Origin: Flavobacteriales bacterium UBA4466
Lineage (GTDB): Bacteria > Bacteroidota > Bacteroidia > Flavobacteriales_D > Crocinitomicaceae
Length of the DNA stretch: 64,000 nucleotides
Direction: 5' to 3'
Assembly (NCBI GenBank): GCA_905182335.1
Contig: CAJJBE010000005.1
Location: 259,005 to 323,004, forward strand
Positions 26,238 to 34,733 of this stretch are shown piece after piece (within the stretch, counting starts at the first letter, position 1; every line of letters starts with the position of its first letter). The notes under the pieces are model-generated. The model did not search any database, was not told the origin of the DNA, and worked only from the letters and a program-made list of their open reading frames with translations. Made by a program: the position numbers and the translations under genes.

Positions 26238-27209
26238 ATGAAATCATATTTAGATACTACAGCAGATGTATATAGAGAAGCAGCCTTAACACCTGATGTT
26301 GGGCTCTGTTGTACTACAACTCCAGTATGGGTATTACCAGGATTGGACATGCCAAGTATAATGTTAGAAATGAACTACGGTTGTGGATCAACAGTGAATC
26401 CACGCGATTTAGTAAATGATCCATCTATTCTTTACGTGGGTGTAGGTGGTGGAATGGAAGTGTTCCAGTTTTCTTATTTCAGCCGTAAAAAACAGGGTGT
26501 CATCGGAGTTGATGTTGTAGATGAAATGATCGATGCTTGTAAAGCTAATCTTGAGGAAGCGGAGAAAACAAATCCTTGGTTTAAGTCTGATTTTGTAGAT
26601 TTAAGAAAAGGAGATGCTTTGAACTTACCTGTTGATAATAACTCAATTGATGTTGCTGCCCAAAATTGCTTATTTAATATTTTCGATAAAGAAGATTTAA
26701 AAAAAGCGATTAATGAAATGTACCGAGTACTAAAACCAAATGGTCGTTTGGTACTTTCTGACCCTGTTACTGAAAATCCAATACCAGAATCATTAAAGAA
26801 TGATGAGAGGTTGCGAGCATTATGCTTAAGTGGTTCTTTACCGTTAAATGAATATATTGAGATGTTAACTGATGCAGGATTTGGAACAATAGAAATTAGA
26901 GCAAAACGTCCTTATAGAGTTTTAGATCCTAAGCATTACAATACGAAGAAGTTAATCTACCTTGAAAGTGTTGAGGTTTGTGCCATAAAAGATCCTATGC
27001 CAGCAGATGGCCCTTGTGTTTTTACGGGTAAAACGGGAATATTTTTTGGTGATGATGATTTGTTCGATGATGGAGAAGGGCATATATTACTGCAGAATTC
27101 ACCCTTAGCTATTTGTGATAAAACAGCAGGTGCGCTGTCTAAGTTAAGTAGAGATGATATTTATATTTCTGATTCAACATTTTTCTATGATGGCGGAGGA
27201 TGCTGCTAA
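26238..27209 (+). CDS. arsM: Arsenite S-adenosylmethionine methyltransferase of the arsenosugar type
   Basis: A 323-aa class I SAM methyltransferase related to ArsM. It has a Cys pair near the N-terminus (GLCCTTTPVW), the LEMNYGCGSTVNP block, the SAM motif LYVGVGGGMEVFQFS, and a MYRVLKPNGRLVLSDPV motif shared with ArsM. The C-terminus ends in GGGCC, another Cys pair that could bind arsenic. The family converts arsenite to methylated species, which here would feed ArsS rather than simple volatilisation. No ArsR, arsenite pump or arsenate reductase is visible nearby. It faces the convergent flavoprotein gene with 22 bp between stops. Confidence 0.9.
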   Translation: MKSYLDTTADVYREAALTPDVGLCCTTTPVWVLPGLDMPSIMLEMNYGCGSTVNPRDLVNDPSILYVGVGGGMEVFQFSYFSRKKQGVIGVDVVDEMIDACKANLEEAEKTNPWFKSDFVDLRKGDALNLPVDNNSIDVAAQNCLFNIFDKEDLKKAINEMYRVLKPNGRLVLSDPVTENPIPESLKNDERLRALCLSGSLPLNEYIEMLTDAGFGTIEIRAKRPYRVLDPKHYNTKKLIYLESVEVCAIKDPMPADGPCVFTGKTGIFFGDDDLFDDGEGHILLQNSPLAICDKTAGALSKLSRDDIYISDSTFFYDGGGCC

Positions 27210-27231
27210 TCAATAATTCAGATACAAAAAA

Positions 27232-28446
27232 TCATTTTAATTTTCCAGCAATAAATGCTGTAGTCCAAGCAGCTTGAAAGTTATATCCCCCAGTAATACC
27301 ATCGATATCCAGAAGCTCTCCCGCAAAATAAATATTTGGACAAATATTGCTCTGCATTGTTTTGAAGTTAATATTGTCCAGTGATATTCCACCGCATGTA
27401 ACAAACTCTTCTTTAAATGTAGTCTTTCCCTTTACTTCGTAAACATCATTGGTAAGAATATTCATTAATTTATTTATCCCTTTTTTTCCTATTTGGGACC
27501 AGGTAATTTCTTTTGTGAACTCACATTTTTCTATTAAGTAAATCCATAGTCTTTCTTTTAGAGCATAAGGGCGATAATTCGAGAGTTTTTTATTTGCGTG
27601 CTCTTCACAAATGTTTCGAAGTTCATCTGCAACCAATTCACTATTTTGAATATGTACCCAATTCACTTGAAGATTAAATCCATATTTTTTTTCGCTTAAG
27701 GTTCTTGCGCCAAAAGCAGATAGCTTTAATATTGCGGGGCCACTCATTCCCCAGTGGGTAATTAACAAAGGGCCAGAAGATTTTAATTGTGTTCCTTGAA
27801 TGTTTACGCTTACATCTTCTATAACGATTCCCATCAATTCTTTTACAGGCTCATTCGGCATATTAAACGTGAATAATGATGGAACCGGTTCTTCAATCTG
27901 ATGCCCCATGTTTTCTAGCCATTCTAGGCCTGATCGTTTTGGTGAACCGCCAGTTGCAATAATTATTTTATCTACAATTTCTGATTCTGTTGACGAGTTA
28001 ATGAAGTCCATTTTCCATTGCTGATTCTTTGGAAGAAGTGTTTTTACTCCACAACCAATTTCAATATTTATTCCCAAACGTTTTGTTTCTAAAAAAAAAC
28101 AATCGATTATACTTTGTGAATCTTGCGAAACAGGAAACACACAATTGTCGTCTTGAATGACTAAAGGAATACCTCTAGATTCAAACCATTCCATCGTATG
28201 TAAAGTATTGAACTTGCCAAATGCTTTCCTCAGTTTTTTCCCACCTCTAGGGTAAGCAAGAGCTAATTCTTTTATGTCTGTGCAACCATTGGTAACATTG
28301 CAGCGACCACCTCCTGAAATTTTCACTTTAGAAAGTAATTTTTGTGATTTTTCATAGATTGTAACCTTAGCATCTGGGAAATTTTCCTTAGCTGCAATGG
28401 CCGCAAAGAATCCGGCCGCACCACCACCTATAATCGCTACATTCAT
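27232..28446 (-). CDS. NAD(P)/FAD-dependent oxidoreductase, HI0933/YhiN (BaiN-like) family
   Basis: A 404-aa cytoplasmic flavoprotein. It has an N-terminal FAD-binding Rossmann motif (VAIIGGGAAGFFAAI), the family block SGGGRCNVTN, the IATGGSPKRSG segment and the C-terminal CGGISLDNINFKTM and GELLDIDGITGGYNFQAAW signatures. Members of this family are annotated as BaiN-like or as HI0933-type proteins; the physiological substrate is generally unknown. It is monocistronic, with a TAACTTTG box at 28479-28486 giving a leader of roughly 25 bases. Confidence 0.92.
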   Translation of the reverse strand: MNVAIIGGGAAGFFAAIAAKENFPDAKVTIYEKSQKLLSKVKISGGGRCNVTNGCTDIKELALAYPRGGKKLRKAFGKFNTLHTMEWFESRGIPLVIQDDNCVFPVSQDSQSIIDCFFLETKRLGINIEIGCGVKTLLPKNQQWKMDFINSSTESEIVDKIIIATGGSPKRSGLEWLENMGHQIEEPVPSLFTFNMPNEPVKELMGIVIEDVSVNIQGTQLKSSGPLLITHWGMSGPAILKLSAFGARTLSEKKYGFNLQVNWVHIQNSELVADELRNICEEHANKKLSNYRPYALKERLWIYLIEKCEFTKEITWSQIGKKGINKLMNILTNDVYEVKGKTTFKEEFVTCGGISLDNINFKTMQSNICPNIYFAGELLDIDGITGGYNFQAAWTTAFIAGKLK

Positions 28447-28478
28447 GTTATTTGAATTAAATTATTCATAACTATATG

Positions 28479-28486
28479 CAAAGTTA
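28479..28486 (-). promoter_or_regulatory. Putative -7 promoter box (TAACTTTG) of the flavoprotein gene
   Basis: Exact TAnnTTTG match on the reverse strand, 33 bp upstream of the ATG. A TTTC triplet at the -33 position is a partial match to TTTG. Confidence 0.45.
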
Positions 28487-28607
28487 TAATTCACTCGTGA
28501 AATGAATGGAATATCGATGTCAATTTTTTTGATAAATTTTAATTTGTTTACGAGTAGTATATCTTTCATAGGGTCATTTTAAATAGAGCAACTCAAAATC
28601 TTTAAGT

Positions 28608-28615
28608 TACATTTG
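28608..28615 (+). promoter_or_regulatory. Putative -7 promoter box (TACATTTG) of the DEAD-box helicase gene
   Basis: Exact TAnnTTTG match; transcription would begin near 28622, about 20 bases before the TTG start codon. No -33 TTG is apparent. Confidence 0.45.
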
Positions 28616-28640
28616 CATTTGAATTTAAAAAGTTTGTGTT

Positions 28641-29762
28641 TTGAAGAGTTTTGAAGAATTAGGTGTACAGAATGGCTTTATTAAAGGTTTGGCTGAATTG
28701 GGGATTATCGAACCGACTGACATCCAAGAACGAGTTATTCCAGTTTTATTGGAAGGTGCTACACATTTAATAGGTCAAGCTCAAACAGGAACAGGAAAAA
28801 CAGCGGCCTTTGGGTTACCACTATTACAGCAAATAGACCCAAATCTAAATGAGATTCAAGGGTTAATCCTTTGTCCAACACGCGAGTTAGGACAACAGGT
28901 TGCAAAGCAACTATTTAAGTTTACTAAATTCTCTGAAAAGATTTTTGTTGAAGCAGTTTATGGCGGTGAACATATTGATCGTCAAATATCAAATTTGCAA
29001 AGAACAACACATATTGTAGTTGCAACACCAGGTCGTTTAATTGATTTAGTAAAAAGAAAAGCTGTTGATTTACGAAATGTAAAAACAGTTATTCTTGATG
29101 AGGCTGATGAGATGTTGAGTATGGGGTTCAAGAAAGAGTTGGATGAAATTATGTCTTTCGTTTCAAAGGTTGAAAGTAAGTGGTTGTTTTCAGCTACAAT
29201 GCCATCCGGAATTCAAGATATTATCAAAAAGCACATGTCGGCGGACTCCATCAGAATAGAGGTTAATACAAAAGATGTTGTAAATAAAAAAATTACACAT
29301 CAATATATTGTGTGTGAGGATAATGAAAAGCTACATGTTTTATTGCAATTCCTTAAATCAGAACATAAAAATAGAGGTGTTATTTTCTGTAGAACAAAGG
29401 TGATGGCTCAAAAATTAGCAAAACAGTTGATTGCCAAAAATGTAGCTACTGATGCTCTTCATGGAGATTTACTTCAAAAAGAACGTGATAAAGTAATGCG
29501 TGCATTCAAAAACGAATCTCTTCAAATTTTGGTGGCTACAGATGTTGCTGCAAGAGGAATTGATATTGCAGGGCTATCATATGTTGCACATTACCAGCTT
29601 CCTGAAAGTGATGAATATTATACACATCGATCAGGAAGAACAGCGCGTGCAGGGAAAGAAGGGGTTTCTTTCTGTTTGGTTAATACCAAAGAAGTGAAAG
29701 TTCTACGTAACTATGAAAGAACATTAGGAATAGGTTTTAAGCAACTTCGCGAAACTAAATAA
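28641..29762 (+). CDS. DEAD-box RNA helicase (core only)
   Basis: ATP-dependent RNA helicase of 373 aa. All core motifs are visible: the Q motif (GIIEPTDIQERVIP), motif I AQTGTGKT, Ia PTRELGQQ, Ib TPGRL, motif II DEAD, motif III SAT, motif V ATDVAARGID and motif VI HRSGRTARAG. There is no basic or RNA-binding C-terminal extension, unlike CsdA, DbpA or RhlE, so the target RNA cannot be guessed. The start codon appears to be TTG at 28641, because MKSFEELGVQNGF fits family N-termini and no ATG is near. Its stop abuts the photolyase stop directly. Confidence 0.95.
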   Translation: MKSFEELGVQNGFIKGLAELGIIEPTDIQERVIPVLLEGATHLIGQAQTGTGKTAAFGLPLLQQIDPNLNEIQGLILCPTRELGQQVAKQLFKFTKFSEKIFVEAVYGGEHIDRQISNLQRTTHIVVATPGRLIDLVKRKAVDLRNVKTVILDEADEMLSMGFKKELDEIMSFVSKVESKWLFSATMPSGIQDIIKKHMSADSIRIEVNTKDVVNKKITHQYIVCEDNEKLHVLLQFLKSEHKNRGVIFCRTKVMAQKLAKQLIAKNVATDALHGDLLQKERDKVMRAFKNESLQILVATDVAARGIDIAGLSYVAHYQLPESDEYYTHRSGRTARAGKEGVSFCLVNTKEVKVLRNYERTLGIGFKQLRETK

Positions 29763-31043
29763 TTATTCTAAGCCTTTCTTGTAAGTTGATAAGGCACGTT
29801 CTCTAGCAAATTTATGGTCAACCATAGGTTGTGGGTAAGTCAGCTCCTGCAAATCTTCAACCCATGAGTTAATGTATATGTGGTTTTTATCGAATTTTTT
29901 TAGTTGTTCAATCGGATTGAATATTCTGAAATAAGGTGCAGAATCACATCCTGTTCCTGATGCCCATTGCCAATTTCCATTGTTAGCGGATAAATCGTAG
30001 TCGAGTAGTTTTTGAGCAAAATATGCTTCTCCCCATTTCCAATCAATAAGTAAGTGTTTACAGAGAAAGCCTGCAACTACCATTCGAACTCGATTATGCA
30101 TATATCCAGTCCGGTTTAATTGACGCATACCAGAGTCAACGATAGGGTAACCAGTTTTCCCTTCACACCACAGCTTAAAATCAGCTTCGTTATTTCTCCA
30201 TTGAATTCCATCATACTTCGATTTAAAATTTGAATGAACCACTTTTGGAAAATGAAATAAGATTTGCATGAAGAATTCACGCCAAATTAGTTCACTTAAG
30301 AATGTCGCATTATTTGTTTTATTCAATACGATTGCTTCACGTACTGAAACAGTTCCAAAACGCAAATGTGGGCTCAAGTAACTAGTTCCATCTATTTCTG
30401 GAAAGTTTCGAATGTTCTCGTATTCCGATATTTTATTGAAAGTGTATGGTTGAACTTTTATCTTAGATGGAATAAACCCAATTTCTTCTAATGTTGGAAA
30501 AGAAGATTCTAATGGTTTAAATTCATTAAATTTAAGCACTGTTTCAGGACTGTAATCACCATTGTAAAAGACACTAAGCCACTTGTTTTTGAATGGCGTA
30601 AATACTGTATATGGTAAGCCATCAGCTTTAATAATTTCATTTTCTTCAAAAATGACTTGATCTTTATGTTGATGTAATTTAATTCTATACTTCTCAAGTA
30701 ATAGCTCAACTTCCAAATCTCGTTGTATCGCGTAAGGTTCGTAATCTTTATTGATGTAGACATCAGAGATAGAATGTTTTTCGATAATTTTACGCCAAAC
30801 ATCTATTGGGTTTCCATGATAGCATTGAATAGCACTTCCATGTTTTTTTAGTTTATCATTAATTTGAGTCAAAGTCTCATGGATAAAACCAAGACGAGCA
30901 TCATCTTTTTCTAGATCATCTAAAATATTGGCGTCAAAAATAAAGACAGGGATTACTTTTTTTCCAGATTCAAGTGCAGCGTTGAGTGCAGTGTTGTCTA
31001 GTAGTCTTAAATCTCTTCGGAACCAAAAAATAGATGTTTGCAT
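29763..31043 (-). CDS. phrB: Deoxyribodipyrimidine photo-lyase (CPD photolyase/cryptochrome family)
   Basis: Blue-light DNA repair flavoprotein of 426 aa that splits cyclobutane pyrimidine dimers. The N-terminal antenna domain starts FWFRRDLRLLDNTALNAAL; the C-terminal FAD domain has TSYLSPHLRFGTVS, LIWREFFMQIL, GYPIVDSGMRQLNRTGYMHNR and ANNGNWQWASGTGCD, all diagnostic for class I photolyases. The asparagine-containing DYDLSANNGNWQW motif supports a photolyase rather than a plant-type cryptochrome. It starts with ATG at 31043 and is convergent with the helicase gene, with no base between the two stop codons. Confidence 0.94.
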   Translation of the reverse strand: MQTSIFWFRRDLRLLDNTALNAALESGKKVIPVFIFDANILDDLEKDDARLGFIHETLTQINDKLKKHGSAIQCYHGNPIDVWRKIIEKHSISDVYINKDYEPYAIQRDLEVELLLEKYRIKLHQHKDQVIFEENEIIKADGLPYTVFTPFKNKWLSVFYNGDYSPETVLKFNEFKPLESSFPTLEEIGFIPSKIKVQPYTFNKISEYENIRNFPEIDGTSYLSPHLRFGTVSVREAIVLNKTNNATFLSELIWREFFMQILFHFPKVVHSNFKSKYDGIQWRNNEADFKLWCEGKTGYPIVDSGMRQLNRTGYMHNRVRMVVAGFLCKHLLIDWKWGEAYFAQKLLDYDLSANNGNWQWASGTGCDSAPYFRIFNPIEQLKKFDKNHIYINSWVEDLQELTYPQPMVDHKFARERALSTYKKGLE

Positions 31044-31205
31044 AACATAAAAATAAGAACTCTTTTCATCAAATGTTAGAATAAAGTAAATTCTTTGAAT
31101 CCTTTTTTATGATGTCATCATCGATTAATTAGGAAGGATTATTTGATGTGCGCACCAAAGTAAAATCGGGATTTTTTTGTGCTTTACTTTTTGCGCTTAA
31201 ATCCT

Positions 31206-31213
31206 TATTTTTG
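31206..31213 (+). promoter_or_regulatory. Putative -7 promoter box (TATTTTTG) of icmF
   Basis: Exact TAnnTTTG match, giving a leader of about 27 bases. TTG triplets upstream (31177, 31191) are not at the standard distance. No cobalamin-riboswitch features were seen. Confidence 0.4.
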
Positions 31214-31246
31214 CAATGCTTGATAAAAGCACAAAGAATTTGATTT

Positions 31247-34200
31247 ATGGATAAAATAGAAACGTATAAGCCAAAAAATAAAGTAAGGATAGTTACGGCT
31301 GCTGCCTTATTTGATGGTCACGATGCTGCTATAAACATCATGAGAAGAATTATCCAAACTACTGGCGTAGAAGTGATTCATTTAGGGCATGATCGTAGTG
31401 TTGATGAGGTTGTCAACTGTGCTATTCAGGAAGATGCGAATGCTATCGCAATCACTTCGTACCAAGGGGGGCACAATGAGTACTTCAAATATATGTACGA
31501 TTTATTGAAAGAGCGTGGTGCTGAACACATCAAAATTTTCGGAGGTGGAGGTGGAGTTATTCTTCCCAGTGAGATTAAAGATCTTATAGATTACGGTATT
31601 ACTCGTATCTATTCTCCAGATGATGGTCGTAAAATGGGATTGCAGGGAATGATTAATGACCTTGTAGAGCAATCTGATTACGCGATAGGTGATACATTAA
31701 ATGTTGACATTGTAAGCTTAGCGAAAAAAGAAATTGGAGCAATAGCACGTGTTATTTCTTCAGCAGAGAACTTCCCTGAAGTGGCAAAGGCGGCTTTAAA
31801 TAAAATAATAGAAAAAAATAAAACATCAAACACACCGGTGTTAGGGATTACAGGTACTGGTGGCTCTGGTAAATCTTCGTTAGTTGATGAGTTAGTTAGA
31901 CGGTTTTTAATTGACTTCCCTGAAAAAACGATTGGGCTTATTTCAGTCGACCCATCCAAAAGAAAAACGGGTGGTGCACTTTTAGGGGATAGAATTAGAA
32001 TGAATGCAATTAATAATAGTCGTGTTTATATGCGTTCATTGGCAACACGTCAGTCTAATCTAGCGCTATCAAAATATGTAAATGAAGCGGTTGAGGTATT
32101 AAAGGCTGCAGAATTTGACATCATCATTTTAGAAACTTCAGGCATTGGTCAATCTGATACGGAGATAATAGAGCATTCGGATACATCTTTATATGTAATG
32201 ACCCCAGAGTTTGGAGCTGCAACACAGTTAGAGAAAATTGATATGTTAGATTTCGCTGATTTAGTAGCGATCAACAAATTCGATAAAAGAGGTTCTCTAG
32301 ACGCATTGAGAGATGTGAAAAAACAATACATGCGTAATAACAACTTGTGGGATACGCATCAAGATGATCTACCTGTATTCGGAACAATTGCCTCTCAATT
32401 CAACGACCCAGGAATGAATACGCTTTACAAAGCGATTATTGATAAGGTAGTTGAGAAAACTGGAGCTGATTTGAAATCAAACTTTGAAATTTCGAAAGAA
32501 ATGAGCGAGAAGATTTTTGTCATTCCACCAAATAGAACAAGGTACTTATCTGAAATTTCAGAAAGCAATAGAGCATACGATTCAAGAGCAGAGGCTCAAC
32601 AAGATGTTGCTCAAAAATTATATGGTATTTTTAAAACAATTGAAACGATTGTTGACCAAGAACTTTTATTAGATAAAACTGGAATTGATTCAGAATCCCT
32701 TTCAATTGTGAAATCAGAAGACCAAGCTTTCTTAAAGCTACTCAATGGTCAGTTTGACCGTGTTAAAATGGACTTAGATCCATATAACTGGGAAGTAATT
32801 ACTGGTTGGTCAGAGAAAGTGAATAAATACAAAACCCCAATTTATTCATTTAAAGTAAGAGACAAAGAGATTAGTATAAAAACGCATTCAGAGTCCTTGT
32901 CACACACTCAAATTCCAAAGGTGTCTTTACCTAAGTATTCTGCTTGGGGAGATGTTTTAAAATGGTGCTTACAAGAGAATGTACCGGGAGAATTCCCTTA
33001 TGCTTCAGGGCTTTACCCATTTAAACGCACAGGAGAAGATCCATCTAGAATGTTTGCCGGAGAAGGAGGTCCAGAGCGTACTAATAAACGTTTTCACTAT
33101 GTGAGTGTGGGAATGCCAGCAGCACGTTTATCAACGGCATTTGATTCTGTAACTCTTTATGGAAACGATCCAGGTTTACGACCAGACATTTATGGTAAGA
33201 TTGGTAATGCCGGTGTTTCTATATGCTGTTTAGATGATGCTAAGAAGTTATACTCAGGTTTTGATTTAGCAGATCCAAAAACATCCGTTTCAATGACTAT
33301 TAATGGTCCAGCACCTATGTTATTAGGTTTTTTTATGAATGCTGCTATTGATCAACAATGTGAGAAATACATTAAAGAAAATGGATTAGAAGTTGAGGTA
33401 ACAGCTAAAATAGAAGCTATTTACAAAACGAAAGGAGTTGCGAGACCAAAATACCAAGGAGATTTACCTGAAGGAAATAATGGTTTAGGTTTGTTTTTAT
33501 TGGGTATAACTGGTGATCAAGTAATCCCTGCCGATGTTTATACTGAGATTAAAGCATACACACTAAGCTCTGTTCGTGGAACAGTTCAAGCAGATATTTT
33601 AAAAGAAGATCAAGCCCAAAATACGTGTATTTTCTCTACAGAATTTGCCTTGCGTTTAATGGGAGATGTTCAAGAATACTTTATTGAAAAGAACGTACGT
33701 AACTTTTACTCAGTATCTATTTCTGGCTATCATATTGCTGAAGCGGGAGCAAATCCTGTTACACAATTAGCATTGACGTTGGCAAATGGTTTTACCTATG
33801 TTGAGTATTATTTAAGTCGTGGAATGGATATCAATAAATTCGGACCAAATCTGTCGTTTTTCTTTTCAAATGGTATTGATGCTGAGTATGCAGTTATAGG
33901 ACGTGTTGCTCGTAAGATATGGGCGAAAGCAATGAAGGATAAGTATGGAGCTAATTCAAGAGCTCAAATGTTGAAATATCATATTCAAACTTCGGGACGT
34001 TCATTGCACGCACAAGAAATTGATTTCAATGATATTCGTACAACCTTACAAGCTTTATATGCGATTTACGACAATTGTAACTCGTTACATACAAATGCAT
34101 ACGATGAAGCTATTACAACTCCAACAGAGGCTTCTGTGCGTAGAGCAATGGCAATTCAATTGATTATTAATAAAGAACTTGGATTGACTTCTAATGAGAA

Positions 34201-34669
34201 CCCGATTCAAGGATCCTTTATTATTGAAGAATTAACCGATCTAGTTGAAGAAGCTGTATTGCTAGAATTTGATCGTATTACTGAAAGAGGTGGTGTTTTA
34301 GGTGCAATGGAAACAATGTATCAACGTTCTAAAATTCAAGAAGAGTCACTTTATTATGAAACCTTAAAGCATAATGGTGATTTTCCCATTATTGGTGTGA
34401 ATACGTTTCTAAGTAAAGATGGTTCTCCAACGGTTACTCCAGATGAGGTGATTCGTGCAACTGAAGAAGAAAAGAAATATCAGATTGAAATGCTAGGAGA
34501 GCTCCATAAGATGCATAATACAAAGAAGATGATGAAAAACCTTCAAAATGCTGCAGTTAATAATGAAAATATCTTTGACAAACTGATGGAAGTATGTAAA
34601 GTAGCTTCTTTAGGTGAAGTTACCTCTGCATTATTTGAAGTTGGTGGTCAATATAGAAGAAATATGTAA
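31247..34669 (+). CDS. icmF: Fused isobutyryl-CoA mutase IcmF (B12 domain, G-protein chaperone, mutase)
   Basis: A 1140-aa adenosylcobalamin enzyme that interconverts isobutyryl-CoA and n-butyryl-CoA. Order: B12-binding domain (about 10-145; [10 protein letters not shown] carries the cobalt-ligand His), MeaI-type GTPase (about 195-460; Walker [18 protein letters not shown]) and the mutase barrel (about 560-1140). In the mutase, [13 protein letters not shown] has Phe603 where methylmalonyl-CoA mutase has the Tyr of RQYAG, and [11 protein letters not shown] has Gln791 where it has the Arg of VRNTY. That Phe/Gln pair is the known isobutyryl-CoA signature. An extra segment (about 735-785) separates the two. 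It is monocistronic here. Confidence 0.94.
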   Translation: MDKIETYKPKNKVRIVTAAALFDGHDAAINIMRRIIQTTGVEVIHLGHDRSVDEVVNCAIQEDANAIAITSYQGGHNEYFKYMYDLLKERGAEHIKIFGGGGGVILPSEIKDLIDYGITRIYSPDDGRKMGLQGMINDLVEQSDYAIGDTLNVDIVSLAKKEIGAIARVISSAENFPEVAKAALNKIIEKNKTSNTPVLGITGTGGSGKSSLVDELVRRFLIDFPEKTIGLISVDPSKRKTGGALLGDRIRMNAINNSRVYMRSLATRQSNLALSKYVNEAVEVLKAAEFDIIILETSGIGQSDTEIIEHSDTSLYVMTPEFGAATQLEKIDMLDFADLVAINKFDKRGSLDALRDVKKQYMRNNNLWDTHQDDLPVFGTIASQFNDPGMNTLYKAIIDKVVEKTGADLKSNFEISKEMSEKIFVIPPNRTRYLSEISESNRAYDSRAEAQQDVAQKLYGIFKTIETIVDQELLLDKTGIDSESLSIVKSEDQAFLKLLNGQFDRVKMDLDPYNWEVITGWSEKVNKYKTPIYSFKVRDKEISIKTHSESLSHTQIPKVSLPKYSAWGDVLKWCLQENVPGEFPYASGLYPFKRTGEDPSRMFAGEGGPERTNKRFHYVSVGMPAARLSTAFDSVTLYGNDPGLRPDIYGKIGNAGVSICCLDDAKKLYSGFDLADPKTSVSMTINGPAPMLLGFFMNAAIDQQCEKYIKENGLEVEVTAKIEAIYKTKGVARPKYQGDLPEGNNGLGLFLLGITGDQVIPADVYTEIKAYTLSSVRGTVQADILKEDQAQNTCIFSTEFALRLMGDVQEYFIEKNVRNFYSVSISGYHIAEAGANPVTQLALTLANGFTYVEYYLSRGMDINKFGPNLSFFFSNGIDAEYAVIGRVARKIWAKAMKDKYGANSRAQMLKYHIQTSGRSLHAQEIDFNDIRTTLQALYAIYDNCNSLHTNAYDEAITTPTEASVRRAMAIQLIINKELGLTSNENPIQGSFIIEELTDLVEEAVLLEFDRITERGGVLGAMETMYQRSKIQEESLYYETLKHNGDFPIIGVNTFLSKDGSPTVTPDEVIRATEEEKKYQIEMLGELHKMHNTKKMMKNLQNAAVNNENIFDKLMEVCKVASLGEVTSALFEVGGQYRRNM

Positions 34670-34733
34670 TAGTTTTAGTATATTATTTATGTTGTTCTTA
34701 TGACAATTTAATGCAGGTTTTAACTTCAATCTC

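Noticed and set aside
31044-31246. Cobalamin riboswitch before icmF
   Set aside because: The region is short and shows no B12-box or conserved stem structure.
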